Below, piece after piece: positions 18,959 through 28,363 of a stretch of 64,000 nt of DNA. The notes under the pieces were generated by a model. It was not told where the DNA came from, searched no databases, and saw only the letters and a list, made by a program, of their open reading frames with translations. Origin of the DNA: Lachnospiraceae bacterium (lineage in GTDB: Bacteria > Bacillota > Clostridia > Lachnospirales > Lachnospiraceae); the NCBI GenBank assembly GCA_017634065.1, contig JAGBOC010000030.1:1-64000 (forward strand), given 5' to 3'. Position numbers and translations under genes: made by a program. Within the stretch, counting starts at the first letter, position 1. Each line of letters begins with the position of its first letter.

Positions 18959-20053
18959 TTATATAAATAATTCTAATATTTGCACTGCATTAGTTGCTGC
19001 ACCTTTTCTTATCTGGTCGCCACAGCAAAATAGCGAGATACCATTTTCAAATACAAGGTCTTTTCTGATTCTTCCAACTTCTACTATGTCTTTATCTGTT
19101 GTATTTAATGGCATTGGATACAAATCATTTTTCTCATCATCAACTAACTTTACACCCTTCACATTTGACAAAGCTTTCTTCACTTCATCAACAGTTAATT
19201 TTTTCTCTAAATCAAGTGTTACTGATATACTATGTGATCTCATCACAGGCACTCTTATACAAGTGCAAGTAACTTTCAAATCAGGCAAATGCATAATTTT
19301 TCTTGTCTCGTTTTGCATTTTCATTTCTTCGGTTGTGAAATCATTTTCAGTAAATGACCCGATACAAGGTATCAAATTATATGCTATCTGATATTTAAAT
19401 GCATCTGATGTAAACTCCAGACTCGTAGTACTCGCCCCTACATTATTACTCTGATTAACACGATTAGAATCTCCATCTTTCATAAGAGAGCTGATTCTGT
19501 GATTTGGTATATCACTATGCTTTGCAAGATACTCAACTTGCTCATCAAGAGCTTTCATACCACCGATTCCAGCACCACTAACTGCCTGATAAGTTGATGC
19601 TATGATACTCTTAATCTTTGAAACTTTATTTATACCATAGATAGCCATATCAGTTATGATAGTAGAACAATTTGGATTTGCGATTATTCCTTTATTATTT
19701 TTCGCATCTTCTCCGTTTATCTCTGGCACTACAAGTGGCACATCTTTATCCATTCTAAATGCAGAAGAATTATCGATGAATATTGCTCCTGCTTTTACTA
19801 TAGCATCTGCATACATTTTAGAAAACTCTGCTTCTACAGCACCGAGTACAAAATCCATCCCTGCAAATGAATCATTAGTTGTTTCTTCAACTACTATCTC
19901 TTTTTCTTTCCCTGCAATATTTACTTTTACTTTCTTCCCAGCAGATTTTTTAGAAGCAAGAAGTTTAAGTTCTAGGTCAATACTTTGCTCCTCTATGCAT
20001 TTAATCATCTGCATTCCTACGGCACCTGTCGCACCTAATATCGCTACTTTCAT
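18959..20053 (-). CDS. asd: Aspartate-semialdehyde dehydrogenase
   Basis: This 364-residue enzyme reduces aspartyl-phosphate to aspartate semialdehyde with NADPH, the branch-point step for lysine, threonine and methionine. It shows the N-terminal nucleotide loop GATGAVG, the catalytic cysteine in NPNCSTI and the YQAVSGAG segment. Length is normal for the fungal/archaeal-like Asd class. GGGAG sits 9 bases before ATG 20053. It is the third gene of hom-lysC-asd, 51 bp after lysC. Confidence 0.95.
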   Translation of the reverse strand: MKVAILGATGAVGMQMIKCIEEQSIDLELKLLASKKSAGKKVKVNIAGKEKEIVVEETTNDSFAGMDFVLGAVEAEFSKMYADAIVKAGAIFIDNSSAFRMDKDVPLVVPEINGEDAKNNKGIIANPNCSTIITDMAIYGINKVSKIKSIIASTYQAVSGAGIGGMKALDEQVEYLAKHSDIPNHRISSLMKDGDSNRVNQSNNVGASTTSLEFTSDAFKYQIAYNLIPCIGSFTENDFTTEEMKMQNETRKIMHLPDLKVTCTCIRVPVMRSHSISVTLDLEKKLTVDEVKKALSNVKGVKLVDDEKNDLYPMPLNTTDKDIVEVGRIRKDLVFENGISLFCCGDQIRKGAATNAVQILELFI

Positions 20054-20104
20054 ATTTAGTCTCCCAGTTTTAATTTATATATTCTTAATTTTATTTGTAT
20101 AAAA

Positions 20105-21427
20105 CTATCTTATAAACTTATTATAGATACATCTTATCGCCTTCTCGAAGTTTTCACCATCTACACCAACTATGATACAAATCTCATCCGAACCTTGTGA
20201 GATGATTCTTATGTTAATGTCATTTGCTCCAAGTTCGGCGAATATCTTTCCCGACATACTTCTTTTATTTCTCATCCTGCGTCCCACCACGGCTACAAGT
20301 GCGATACCATCTACAACTTTTACTTCATCACACTCAAGTCCTTCTTTTAACTCATCAACTATTTCATAATAATATTTTTTAAGTTTCGATGTCGCAACTA
20401 CTACATCTACACTATCAACTCCTGACGGACAAAACTCTACACTGATACCATACTTCTCAAAAACAGATAATATCTTTCTCATAAATCCGACAGCACCAGA
20501 CATATGATTTTTTACACAAGTCACTACTGAAAAATCTTTCTTACCAGTGATTCCTGTAATTGCATGTATTATATCTTCATCTTCTTTATCTACAAATGAT
20601 GCAAGTATCATGGTTCCTGGATTATCTGGCTCATTTGTATTTTTTATATTTATCGGTATATCCTTTTCTTTTACTGGAAATACTGCTTCATCATGTAAGA
20701 CATTTGCACCCATGTAACTCATTTCCCGAAGTTCACTGTATGTTATAGAATCTATTCTCTTTGGATTTTCAACTATTTTTGGATCGCAAACAAGGATACC
20801 TGATACATCTGTCCAGTTCTCATAGAGATTTACATTTAAGAGATTAGCAAGAATAGACCCAGTTATGTCCGAGCCACCCCTACTCATAACTTTTATCTTT
20901 CCATCTGGCATAGAACCATAGAAACCAGGGAACACAATTTTCTTATCCGTATCTATAACTTTCTGCAGTGCCTCATAGGTCTTTTCCATATTTATTCTTT
21001 GGTCGTAATTGAATTTGAAAATGTCTTTTGCATCAACAAACTTTGCATCTAAATACTCTGCGAGCATAAGTGCAGTTAAGTATTCCCCTCTTGATACGAG
21101 ATAATCTGTGTCATTGTCTTCTGCTATATCATCTCTTATCTTCTTAAACTCTCTCTCAAGGTCAATTTTAAGTTTGAGTGCATCTCTTATGCTATAATAT
21201 TTTTTTTCAATCAAAGAAAAAATATCATCAACTGAAACTTTATACTTCACATGAGTGTGAGCAATATAAAGAAGGTCTGTAACCTTATAGTCATCCTTAC
21301 CTTCTTTACCACAGGCAGATGTGACAACAAACTTTCTCGCCACCTCTGCATTTACTATATTCTTTACTTTTTCGAACTGTTTGGCATTTGCTACTGATGA
21401 GCCACCGAATTTTACTACTTTTATCAT
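20105..21427 (-). CDS. lysC: Aspartate kinase
   Basis: This 440-residue enzyme phosphorylates aspartate, the first step of the aspartate family. It begins with KVVKFGGSSVANA (kinase motif KFGGSS) and has the SRGGSDITG segment. Two ACT domains follow from about residue 300 (HMSGAVGFMRKILSVFEKYG and NKRSMSGKIFAELGANDINI), where end-product feedback normally binds. It is monofunctional, not fused to homoserine dehydrogenase. Its ribosome site TCAGGAG is part of the end of a 37-bp tandem repeat that fills the gap from hom. Confidence 0.95.
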   Translation of the reverse strand: MIKVVKFGGSSVANAKQFEKVKNIVNAEVARKFVVTSACGKEGKDDYKVTDLLYIAHTHVKYKVSVDDIFSLIEKKYYSIRDALKLKIDLEREFKKIRDDIAEDNDTDYLVSRGEYLTALMLAEYLDAKFVDAKDIFKFNYDQRINMEKTYEALQKVIDTDKKIVFPGFYGSMPDGKIKVMSRGGSDITGSILANLLNVNLYENWTDVSGILVCDPKIVENPKRIDSITYSELREMSYMGANVLHDEAVFPVKEKDIPINIKNTNEPDNPGTMILASFVDKEDEDIIHAITGITGKKDFSVVTCVKNHMSGAVGFMRKILSVFEKYGISVEFCPSGVDSVDVVVATSKLKKYYYEIVDELKEGLECDEVKVVDGIALVAVVGRRMRNKRSMSGKIFAELGANDINIRIISQGSDEICIIVGVDGENFEKAIRCIYNKFIR

Positions 21428-21433
21428 TATGTC

Positions 21434-21544
21434 TCCTGACAGGCTCGAAGTTCTCGCCCCTACATTTTAATCCTAACGAACTCATAATACTCGTCTTACC
21501 AATTTGATCCTGACGGGCTCGAAGTTCTCGACCCTACAATTTAC
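21434..21544. repeat. 37-bp tandem repeat, three copies
   Basis: Units start at 21434, 21471 and 21508, exactly 37 bp apart. Units 1 and 3 share TCCTGAC, then (A/G)GGCTCGAAGTTCTCG and CCCTACA; unit 2 is degenerate (TCCTAACGAACTCATAATACTCG). The array fills the hom-lysC gap, overlaps the hom stop codon and supplies the lysC ribosome site. No other copies were noticed in the window. Confidence 0.85.
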
Positions 21545-22632
21545 TACTGATGATGTTCTGAATTAATTCTTGCAATAAACTTTATTGTTGAATTCTTTAA
21601 TTCACTCACTGTCATTCCATTTACTATCTCAACTTTGCCATCATCATATCTTATATAAAACTTTTCAGTAAAATCTTGATAATTGACAATCACTTTCTCT
21701 GTCGTGTATATTGGCACAACTGCATTTTGACTAATCCTAACCAAGTCTTGAACTATTGAATGACCAGTAGGAAGGCTTCCCGCACCTGGTCCTATGAAAA
21801 TGAGTCTTCCTTCAGTCTTGCAATATAATTCTACATAATTATAATTCAATCCTACATTTGCTATATATGCATTTTCATCAAATAACTCTGGCATAACTAA
21901 TATTAAGTTTTTATCTCTATCAAAGGTTGTAATTAGTTTCAACACCAAATGGCTTTTCTTGAAGTATGCCATATCCTCTTTGGTAAGATATCTTATGCCA
22001 AACTTCAAAACATTTTCCATTGAAAATGATTTTCTTGTTGCGACATTTGCCGAGATAATGGTTTTATAAAGTAAGTCATCTCCATCTATGTCACTTGATG
22101 GGTCTTTCTCTGCAAATCCCATATCCTGTGTCTCTTTTAATGCAACATCAAAATCTACATATCCATTTGTCATTTTATCAAGGATGTAATTTGTTGTGCC
22201 ATTAAATATTGCCTTAAATCCCAAGACATCATCAACAAAACCAACTCTTGATAGATTTTCTATCCAAGGTATACCACCACCAACTGATGCTTCAAACATA
22301 AAGTAGACATCATTTTCATCAGAAAGCTTTATAAGTTCGTCATAATGAGTTGCAACCAAAAGTTTATTTGAAGTGACTACATTTTTTTTCTTTCTCATAG
22401 CCTGACTTACATAAGAAAATGCAGGTTCACTTCCACCCATACACTCAACAACAGTGTCAATGCTATCATCATTCAAAATCACATCAAAATCATCAACCAT
22501 CTCTGGTTTAGTAAGTGCACTTCCTTTTCTTTTCAAAATCTTTGAGACAGTTATATAATCAAGTCCATTATTTTTTATAATCTCGTATGCGCCCTTGCCA
22601 ACTGTTCCAAAACCAAGTATTGCTATATTCAT
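21544..22632 (-). CDS. hom: Homoserine dehydrogenase, no ACT domain
   Basis: This 362-residue enzyme reduces aspartate semialdehyde to homoserine. It shows the nucleotide-binding loop GFGTVGKGAYE, the catalytic-domain signature FKAIFNGTTNYIL and the downstream DMGFAEKDPSSDIDGDD. Typical Firmicute Hom proteins are about 430 residues with a C-terminal ACT domain for threonine inhibition; this one stops at the end of the catalytic domain. It is the first gene of hom-lysC-asd, with its own promoter just upstream and AGAGGAAAG before the ATG. thrC lies 6 kb away on the other strand; no homoserine kinase is in the window. Confidence 0.93.
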   Translation of the reverse strand: MNIAILGFGTVGKGAYEIIKNNGLDYITVSKILKRKGSALTKPEMVDDFDVILNDDSIDTVVECMGGSEPAFSYVSQAMRKKKNVVTSNKLLVATHYDELIKLSDENDVYFMFEASVGGGIPWIENLSRVGFVDDVLGFKAIFNGTTNYILDKMTNGYVDFDVALKETQDMGFAEKDPSSDIDGDDLLYKTIISANVATRKSFSMENVLKFGIRYLTKEDMAYFKKSHLVLKLITTFDRDKNLILVMPELFDENAYIANVGLNYNYVELYCKTEGRLIFIGPGAGSLPTGHSIVQDLVRISQNAVVPIYTTEKVIVNYQDFTEKFYIRYDDGKVEIVNGMTVSELKNSTIKFIARINSEHHQ

Positions 22633-22657
22633 AATCTTTCCTCTATCGCAACTAAAT

Positions 22658-22686
22658 ATTATAGCATAGATAAAATGTCCTTACAA
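22658..22686 (-). promoter_or_regulatory. Promoter of hom-lysC-asd
   Basis: On the minus strand TTGTAA, a 17-bp spacer and TATAAT fit a housekeeping promoter, and a TGC precedes the -10. The expected start point is about 20 bases before the hom ribosome site, so no long leader or attenuator is present. Confidence 0.8.
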
Positions 22687-22687
22687 T

Positions 22688-22714
22688 AAAAATAGGGGCA
22701 GTTCATACCCCTAT
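22688..22714 (-). terminator. Terminator after the DUF6273 lipoprotein gene
   Basis: On the minus strand the stem ATAGGGG/CCCCTAT is followed by a TTTTT tract. It closes the tcdA-DUF6273-DUF6273 operon and overlaps the hom promoter region. Confidence 0.88.
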
Positions 22715-22752
22715 AATGTTTATTATAAGGCTTTTTGGCCTCCTTATATCAT

Positions 22753-24315
22753 TTACTTATACTTAACCCAAACAGCTGGTCTTATACCTATATACCCTTC
22801 TGCCACACTAAACCCATTATGCTTTATCTTGCCATATTCTGTCACGGCTTTTATACACTTTGGAGAATAACCTTTTGTCCTAAGTGCATAATAATCTTTT
22901 TGATCATATCCTTTTTCTCTATAGCGAACATATTTCAAATTATAATCATGCGGTGTTATATATATGTCTTTTCTCTCTGCACAATGAAGGGTTGGTCGCG
23001 CCATTCTCATCATATCAGACTTAAAGTATTTATTTAATTCATCTTCACTCAATATAAATACTTTGTCAGTAGTTCCATCTCCATCAAGCACTGACTCTAT
23101 AATAAAGTTATCGCTAATTCCTTCAAATGCAAAATCATAAAACAAATTATTAAGTAATTTTCTTAAAGAAGAGTTTTCCCAATTTATATTCACATACTCA
23201 TCATTATATCTAAATCTATCCAAAATGTCTTTGCTTAAAAGTAAAGCTTTATCATCTTTTTTCTCAAGAATAATCCACTCTATGTCTGAAGATGTGCTAA
23301 TTCCTAGCTCATACCTTCCAAATGTCACAGTATCAAAATCGTCAACAGTACTATTCTCACTATATTCTGTCACAGCTTTTTTTGATGCTATTTCAGATTT
23401 TACATTTTCAATATCATAAACCTTTGGTTCACCATAACGACTAATAGAGCGATTAAATAATGAATCAATTTCATTTTCATACTTTGGAAACTTTTCTCTA
23501 TTAATTAAATCAATCATTATCATAGGTCTCACACCTTTATACTCAGTTGCTTCCAAAGCATTTTCACAATTAACTATTTCACCATTTTCTCTGACAAAAT
23601 CTAGATTTGATGAAAAGTCAACTGTATCACCATAATAATTCCAAGTACTAAGCACAGCTTTATTACTATACAGCCAATAAGGCACCCATTCATTTTTTTC
23701 AATACTTTTAGTTTTGATTAATGAATCTTTCTTCAAATAATTCTCACATTCATTCGCTGATGGTATGGAGCAATATTCACCTATTTCATTAGTTAAAATC
23801 ATTTGCTTTTCATTTTCATTAAAAGCACTATCATAAAACTTACTATCTAAATAATAATGAAGTGATGATTCTTTCCACACCACCAAACTTAAGGAACTCT
23901 CTTTTGGTAGATCAAATGTTCTTGTGTATTCTTCTACATACTTATCAATTTCATTATCAAATTGTTCATAAGTTAAAATATATTTGCTAAGTAGTATTAC
24001 TCTATCGACTAATCTGTCAAGAACAATCCACTCAATATCATTCCCATTAAACTTACCAAACTTTATTGTTTCAAAGTCATCGATACTTTCAATATCGTCA
24101 ATATTATACTCGCTTACTGGTTTGATACTTTGAAATAACTCTGCACTATCATTATATATTTTATCAACACTATAATTTGGTATATCAATTTCTGTCTCAC
24201 TTTTTTCTAAATGTGATTTGTCATTTTTATTTGTTTCATCACTACTTACATTTTTACACGAAAAAAACAGCATCAACATAATGATAAATAGAACTTTTAC
24301 ACAAATATTTTTCAT
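22753..24315 (-). CDS. DUF6273 lipoprotein, two domain copies
   Basis: This 520-residue protein has a lipoprotein signal (hydrophobic core then FFSC) and two copies of the DUF6273 module. Each copy starts with a D-T-V/I-x-FG-K/R stretch followed by an IEWIVLD core and LLSKYIL, at about residues 70-275 and 320-515. The family is common in gut and oral Clostridia but its function is unknown; the fold has been compared with sulfatase-modifying/C-type-lectin-like domains, which I cannot confirm here. It is the last gene of the operon, 8 bp after the larger DUF6273 protein. Confidence 0.8.
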   Translation of the reverse strand: MKNICVKVLFIIMLMLFFSCKNVSSDETNKNDKSHLEKSETEIDIPNYSVDKIYNDSAELFQSIKPVSEYNIDDIESIDDFETIKFGKFNGNDIEWIVLDRLVDRVILLSKYILTYEQFDNEIDKYVEEYTRTFDLPKESSLSLVVWKESSLHYYLDSKFYDSAFNENEKQMILTNEIGEYCSIPSANECENYLKKDSLIKTKSIEKNEWVPYWLYSNKAVLSTWNYYGDTVDFSSNLDFVRENGEIVNCENALEATEYKGVRPMIMIDLINREKFPKYENEIDSLFNRSISRYGEPKVYDIENVKSEIASKKAVTEYSENSTVDDFDTVTFGRYELGISTSSDIEWIILEKKDDKALLLSKDILDRFRYNDEYVNINWENSSLRKLLNNLFYDFAFEGISDNFIIESVLDGDGTTDKVFILSEDELNKYFKSDMMRMARPTLHCAERKDIYITPHDYNLKYVRYREKGYDQKDYYALRTKGYSPKCIKAVTEYGKIKHNGFSVAEGYIGIRPAVWVKYK

Positions 24316-24323
24316 AATCTCAA

Positions 24324-27300
24324 CTAATCTTTTTTAACTCTTTTTATAAGTATAGCTGGTCGAATTCCAACTCTTGTCGCTTCTACTCGTTTAGCTATGT
24401 TCACATCATTTGACCTATACTTTGGGTCTAAAAAGTCATTATTATAACGCACTCTATACGCCATTGAATTAGTATAATTTCCTTCGTCAGTTACATATTT
24501 TTTGATGTAATAGTATTCTGTTCTTGTCCAGTAGTCTCTTTTATCATCATCAGGATCTGGGAAATTCCTATAGTAATAAGAGCTTTCTATAGTTAATTTA
24601 CTATCCTTATTATCAACATTTAATGCATAATCGGTTGCAACTGCTCTTCTATCTTTAATGCTAAAGTATTTCAATATATCATTGCTACTTGATAGAAAAA
24701 CTTTTCCATAATTCTTTTCCACTTCACTAATTGTTGATATGCTTATACTTTTATTTCTCAATATATTAAGCTTTTCCTTTTCTTCTTCTGTAAATGCCTC
24801 ATTAATAAACTCTTCATTCAACCACTTAAAAATACTACTATCTTCGTATTTCAAATCATTTATTTTCTCTTCGTTATAGCTTTTATGATCAAGTATTTTT
24901 TTGCTAAGCAACAATATATTTTCATCGTCTTTATCTAACACCAACCATTCTATTTTTTCCTTTCCGTTTTTAGTATTATTATCTTGCTCATAATTTCCAA
25001 AAACAACAGTATCTAAAAACGAAATCGTCGTTCTGTCATCAAAGTCTAGTATTGTCCTAGCATTCTCAACTTCATCTATATTATACTGCACCGGAGGATC
25101 TTGAATCTTATTATAATTTTTTACATATCTCTTTTTTGTAACTATGCTATCAAATCTATTCTTTTGCTTTAAGTCTATTCTTATCATAGGTCTTATGCCT
25201 CGTGTAAAAAGTGAACTATGAAACCTTTCTGCATCATCAATTGCATCAATACCTATATATTCCGACGAAGCATAATAATCTCTTCCATGATAATTTATAC
25301 TTCCGTTCATATCAATTGTAGCTATCAGATTATTCTCATAGATTGTATTCCCACCATCTATTGTAGTTCCTTCTCCTATAGTTCTTAGCCAGTAGTGTTG
25401 ATTTTCATCATACCAAGTTATATAGTTTTCTTTCCATTCAGTTTGAGTACTTTTTGCAAAATCCGTTTGAGCTGTTGCAAGTTTCACATTATCAACTAAT
25501 TCATTTGTGTCATAGTCAAAGTAATATCTTGCCTCATCCATACTCATCAAATATACTTTATCATTTGTATCAGGAACTCTTATATTTTTATAGTTAGAAA
25601 ATCTTTCTTGTGTTTTTGCACTTGTCAAATTCTTAATTCTTGACTCCAAAATGTAATCTTTATAGTCGCCGAATGCTTCATTTATAAAATATGAATTACA
25701 CCATAGTCTTATCGCTGATTTATCCCATCCAACCATCTCTTTATTCGTATGATAACTGGCATTATCTAAAATGTATTTACTTAAAAGCAATGCACTCTCT
25801 TCATCTCGATCAAGTACCAACCACTCTATCGCCTCTTTACCATTCTCGATATTATTATCTTGTTCATACTCTCCAAAAAGAACTGTATCAAATTGCTCTA
25901 CGTTTGACTTATCATCATATTCAGAAACTCGTTTTGCTTTTTCAATCTCGGATAAACTATAGGCTTTTTTTGAATTTCTTCTGCTTAATATATTATAGTA
26001 ATTCTCTACTTCTTTATCATAATCATATCCATTTTTCTTGTCTGTTTTTATAACTTCACTGATACCATCCACTTTAACCCATATACATGGTCTTACCCCT
26101 TGTGCATTGATACCTGATTGATTTATTCTACTTTCGCTTATGTAATTATCATTTATATAATAGTCATTCTCCAACCGATAATTATCATTTTTTTGTTCTT
26201 TTATATGATTCACATTCATGTGCAAAACATAATCAGTCATCCTTGCATCCAACTTCCCATAGCCTTCTGAACGGTTTTCATTTTTTATATCTCCATAAGG
26301 CAAGACATAATCATAAACATCTTTTTTAGATTTACTTTCAAATTCTTTGTATAGTATTTTGTTTTTCTCATTTTTGTCAAATGCCACATTATAAAAAACA
26401 GTATTCATCCAATATCTCAAATAACTCTTTTTATAAGAACCTTTTTGATTATTAAGATAATAGGGTTTTACATCCAAAACATACTTACTTAAAAGTTTTG
26501 CCTCTCCCTCTTTTCTATCTACCACTATCCACTCTATAGGTTCTTTCCCATTTTCAAAATTGCTATCTTGTTCATAGCTACCAAAAAAGACTGTATCATA
26601 TGTGTCAATATCAGCATCAGATCCATAATCATAATATGTTTTTGCATTTTTTATCTGATTCTCAATACTTTCTTCTTTACTCACCTTATCAAAGTCAATC
26701 CAAATTAGTGGTCTAAAACCAAGTGCCCTATCAAGCATATCTCCAAAATTATCGACATTCCCATCTGCATCTATAAACTTTGCTACATAATCATTTTTAC
26801 CTTTATCACTTATCCAATAACAGTTTTTAATATCATATTTGTTCCAAGCACTTTCTTCGTCTTTTTCTTTTAGATAATGATTATATTCTACATATTTATA
26901 ATTTTCATTAAAATAAAATGACTTAAGTTTTTTATTATCTACTTTTCCATTTATAGTAAAATATTTATTAATTAATTCTTCATTTAGCACAAAAACTTTT
27001 TCACCATTTACTGCACTTATTAATTCTCGTTCCTCTTTACTAAATGTTTCATTGTAAAAATTACTATTTGCATAAGTGCAGATGCTTGAATTCTTATATG
27101 GCTCTTTTCCACCTTTTGAATTATACTCTATATATCTAAAAATGTTTTTTGAAAGTAATAGTACTTTATTATTGTCTTTTTCTAATATAAACCATTCATT
27201 TGCACCATAACCATTATAGTTTCCGAAGTAAACTGTATCACATTGGTCGATAGTGGCATCTTCATCGTATTCAGTTAGCATTTTTGTCAACCGAATCTTT

Positions 27301-27407
27301 GACTTTAGATTTTCTCTAAAATCATTTTCATCTGCAAATACCTTTATTAAAAAGATATTTTGTATTAATAGCATTGCTATCATAAGTTTTACTATAAGTT
27401 TCAGCAT
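24324..27407 (-). CDS. Secreted protein with four DUF6273 domains
   Basis: This 1027-residue protein has a signal peptide (about residues 1-25, ending VFADEN) without a lipobox. Four DUF6273 modules start near residues 45, 265, 500 and 800, each with D-T-V-x-FG-x-Y, EWIVLD-like and LLSKYIL-like cores. Copies 2-4 share the insert YEQDxNxxNGKE, so they are more recent duplicates; copy 1 (NGYGANEWFILE) is divergent. Its first 7 bases overlap the end of tcdA, so translation is probably coupled. It probably acts outside the cell with the lipoprotein encoded next. No enzyme motif is visible. Confidence 0.8.
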   Translation of the reverse strand: MLKLIVKLMIAMLLIQNIFLIKVFADENDFRENLKSKIRLTKMLTEYDEDATIDQCDTVYFGNYNGYGANEWFILEKDNNKVLLLSKNIFRYIEYNSKGGKEPYKNSSICTYANSNFYNETFSKEERELISAVNGEKVFVLNEELINKYFTINGKVDNKKLKSFYFNENYKYVEYNHYLKEKDEESAWNKYDIKNCYWISDKGKNDYVAKFIDADGNVDNFGDMLDRALGFRPLIWIDFDKVSKEESIENQIKNAKTYYDYGSDADIDTYDTVFFGSYEQDSNFENGKEPIEWIVVDRKEGEAKLLSKYVLDVKPYYLNNQKGSYKKSYLRYWMNTVFYNVAFDKNEKNKILYKEFESKSKKDVYDYVLPYGDIKNENRSEGYGKLDARMTDYVLHMNVNHIKEQKNDNYRLENDYYINDNYISESRINQSGINAQGVRPCIWVKVDGISEVIKTDKKNGYDYDKEVENYYNILSRRNSKKAYSLSEIEKAKRVSEYDDKSNVEQFDTVLFGEYEQDNNIENGKEAIEWLVLDRDEESALLLSKYILDNASYHTNKEMVGWDKSAIRLWCNSYFINEAFGDYKDYILESRIKNLTSAKTQERFSNYKNIRVPDTNDKVYLMSMDEARYYFDYDTNELVDNVKLATAQTDFAKSTQTEWKENYITWYDENQHYWLRTIGEGTTIDGGNTIYENNLIATIDMNGSINYHGRDYYASSEYIGIDAIDDAERFHSSLFTRGIRPMIRIDLKQKNRFDSIVTKKRYVKNYNKIQDPPVQYNIDEVENARTILDFDDRTTISFLDTVVFGNYEQDNNTKNGKEKIEWLVLDKDDENILLLSKKILDHKSYNEEKINDLKYEDSSIFKWLNEEFINEAFTEEEKEKLNILRNKSISISTISEVEKNYGKVFLSSSNDILKYFSIKDRRAVATDYALNVDNKDSKLTIESSYYYRNFPDPDDDKRDYWTRTEYYYIKKYVTDEGNYTNSMAYRVRYNNDFLDPKYRSNDVNIAKRVEATRVGIRPAILIKRVKKD

Positions 27408-28123
27408 TTCTTTATTAAGTCCTTTATAACTTCCCCTGCTATAATTAATCCTGCAACTGATGGGACAAAAGAGACACTTCCTGGTACTCGTTTTTTTGTA
27501 TTTTCACCATTTAATTCTTCATCGCCACCTTTTATTTTTATTGGCTCTTCTTTTGAATAAACCACCTTAAGTTTTTTTATGTCTCTTTTCTTTAATTCAT
27601 TTCGCATCACTTTCGCTAGAGGACAAGTTTTTGTCTTATAAATGTCACTCACTTCAAACTTTGTAGGATCAAGTTTGTTTCCTGCACCCATAGAAGAAAT
27701 AATTGGTACATTATACTCTTTAGCCCTCATAACTAACTCTATTTTTCCCGTCACTGTATCAATAGCATCAACTATGTAATCATATTTTGTAAAATCAAAT
27801 TCATTTGCATTTTCTCTTGTGAAGAATGTTTTATTTTTTTTTACATTCACATCTGGATTTATATCTAGGATTCTTTCTTCTGCAACATCTACTTTATATT
27901 TTCCGATGCTACTATGAAGTGCATATAGTTGTCTATTAATATTGCTCTCACTTACTATGTCACTATCAATAATGTCAATGGCACCAACGCCTGATCTAAC
28001 CAATGCTTCAACTACGAAGCTTCCAACTCCGCCTATGCCAAATACAGCTATATGCGATGCCTTTAACATCTCTATAGCTTCCTTTCCCAAAAGTAATTCT
28101 GTTCTTATAAACTCATTTGACAT
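27401..28123 (-). CDS. tcdA: tRNA threonylcarbamoyladenosine dehydratase (ThiF family)
   Basis: This 240-residue member of the E1/ThiF/HesA fold group corresponds to TcdA (YgdL/CsdL), which converts t6A37 in tRNA to cyclic t6A using ATP. It shows the nucleotide loop GIGGVGSF, then DSDIVSESNINRQL, with the conserved arginine after the N-x-N-R-Q pattern, and DAIDTVTGK. The length matches TcdA and lacks the rhodanese domain of MoeB. It is the first gene of an operon with two DUF6273 proteins, an unusual pairing of RNA modification and secreted proteins. Confidence 0.88.
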   Translation of the reverse strand: MSNEFIRTELLLGKEAIEMLKASHIAVFGIGGVGSFVVEALVRSGVGAIDIIDSDIVSESNINRQLYALHSSIGKYKVDVAEERILDINPDVNVKKNKTFFTRENANEFDFTKYDYIVDAIDTVTGKIELVMRAKEYNVPIISSMGAGNKLDPTKFEVSDIYKTKTCPLAKVMRNELKKRDIKKLKVVYSKEEPIKIKGGDEELNGENTKKRVPGSVSFVPSVAGLIIAGEVIKDLIKKC

Positions 28124-28363
28124 GCTATTTAATAATATCCATCTCCCTACTCTAATATTAATTTCCCAAACTCAATTACCATCTGCAAATCTTTCATTCT
28201 CATACTTTTTCGCACTAATTATACCATTTTTCTATTTTTTTTGATACTTAATAATTTTAAGTGAATAAAATCTCATTTTATGCTAAAATATCTATATGCA
28301 TTTTAATATGCACAAATATTTTTTAAATCGTATTAAAGTTTTACTTAATAAATAGAGGTGAAA

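Noticed and set aside
20172-23419. Plus-strand open frames over lysC and the DUF6273 lipoprotein gene
   Set aside because: They mirror well-supported minus-strand genes and have no ribosome sites or family features.
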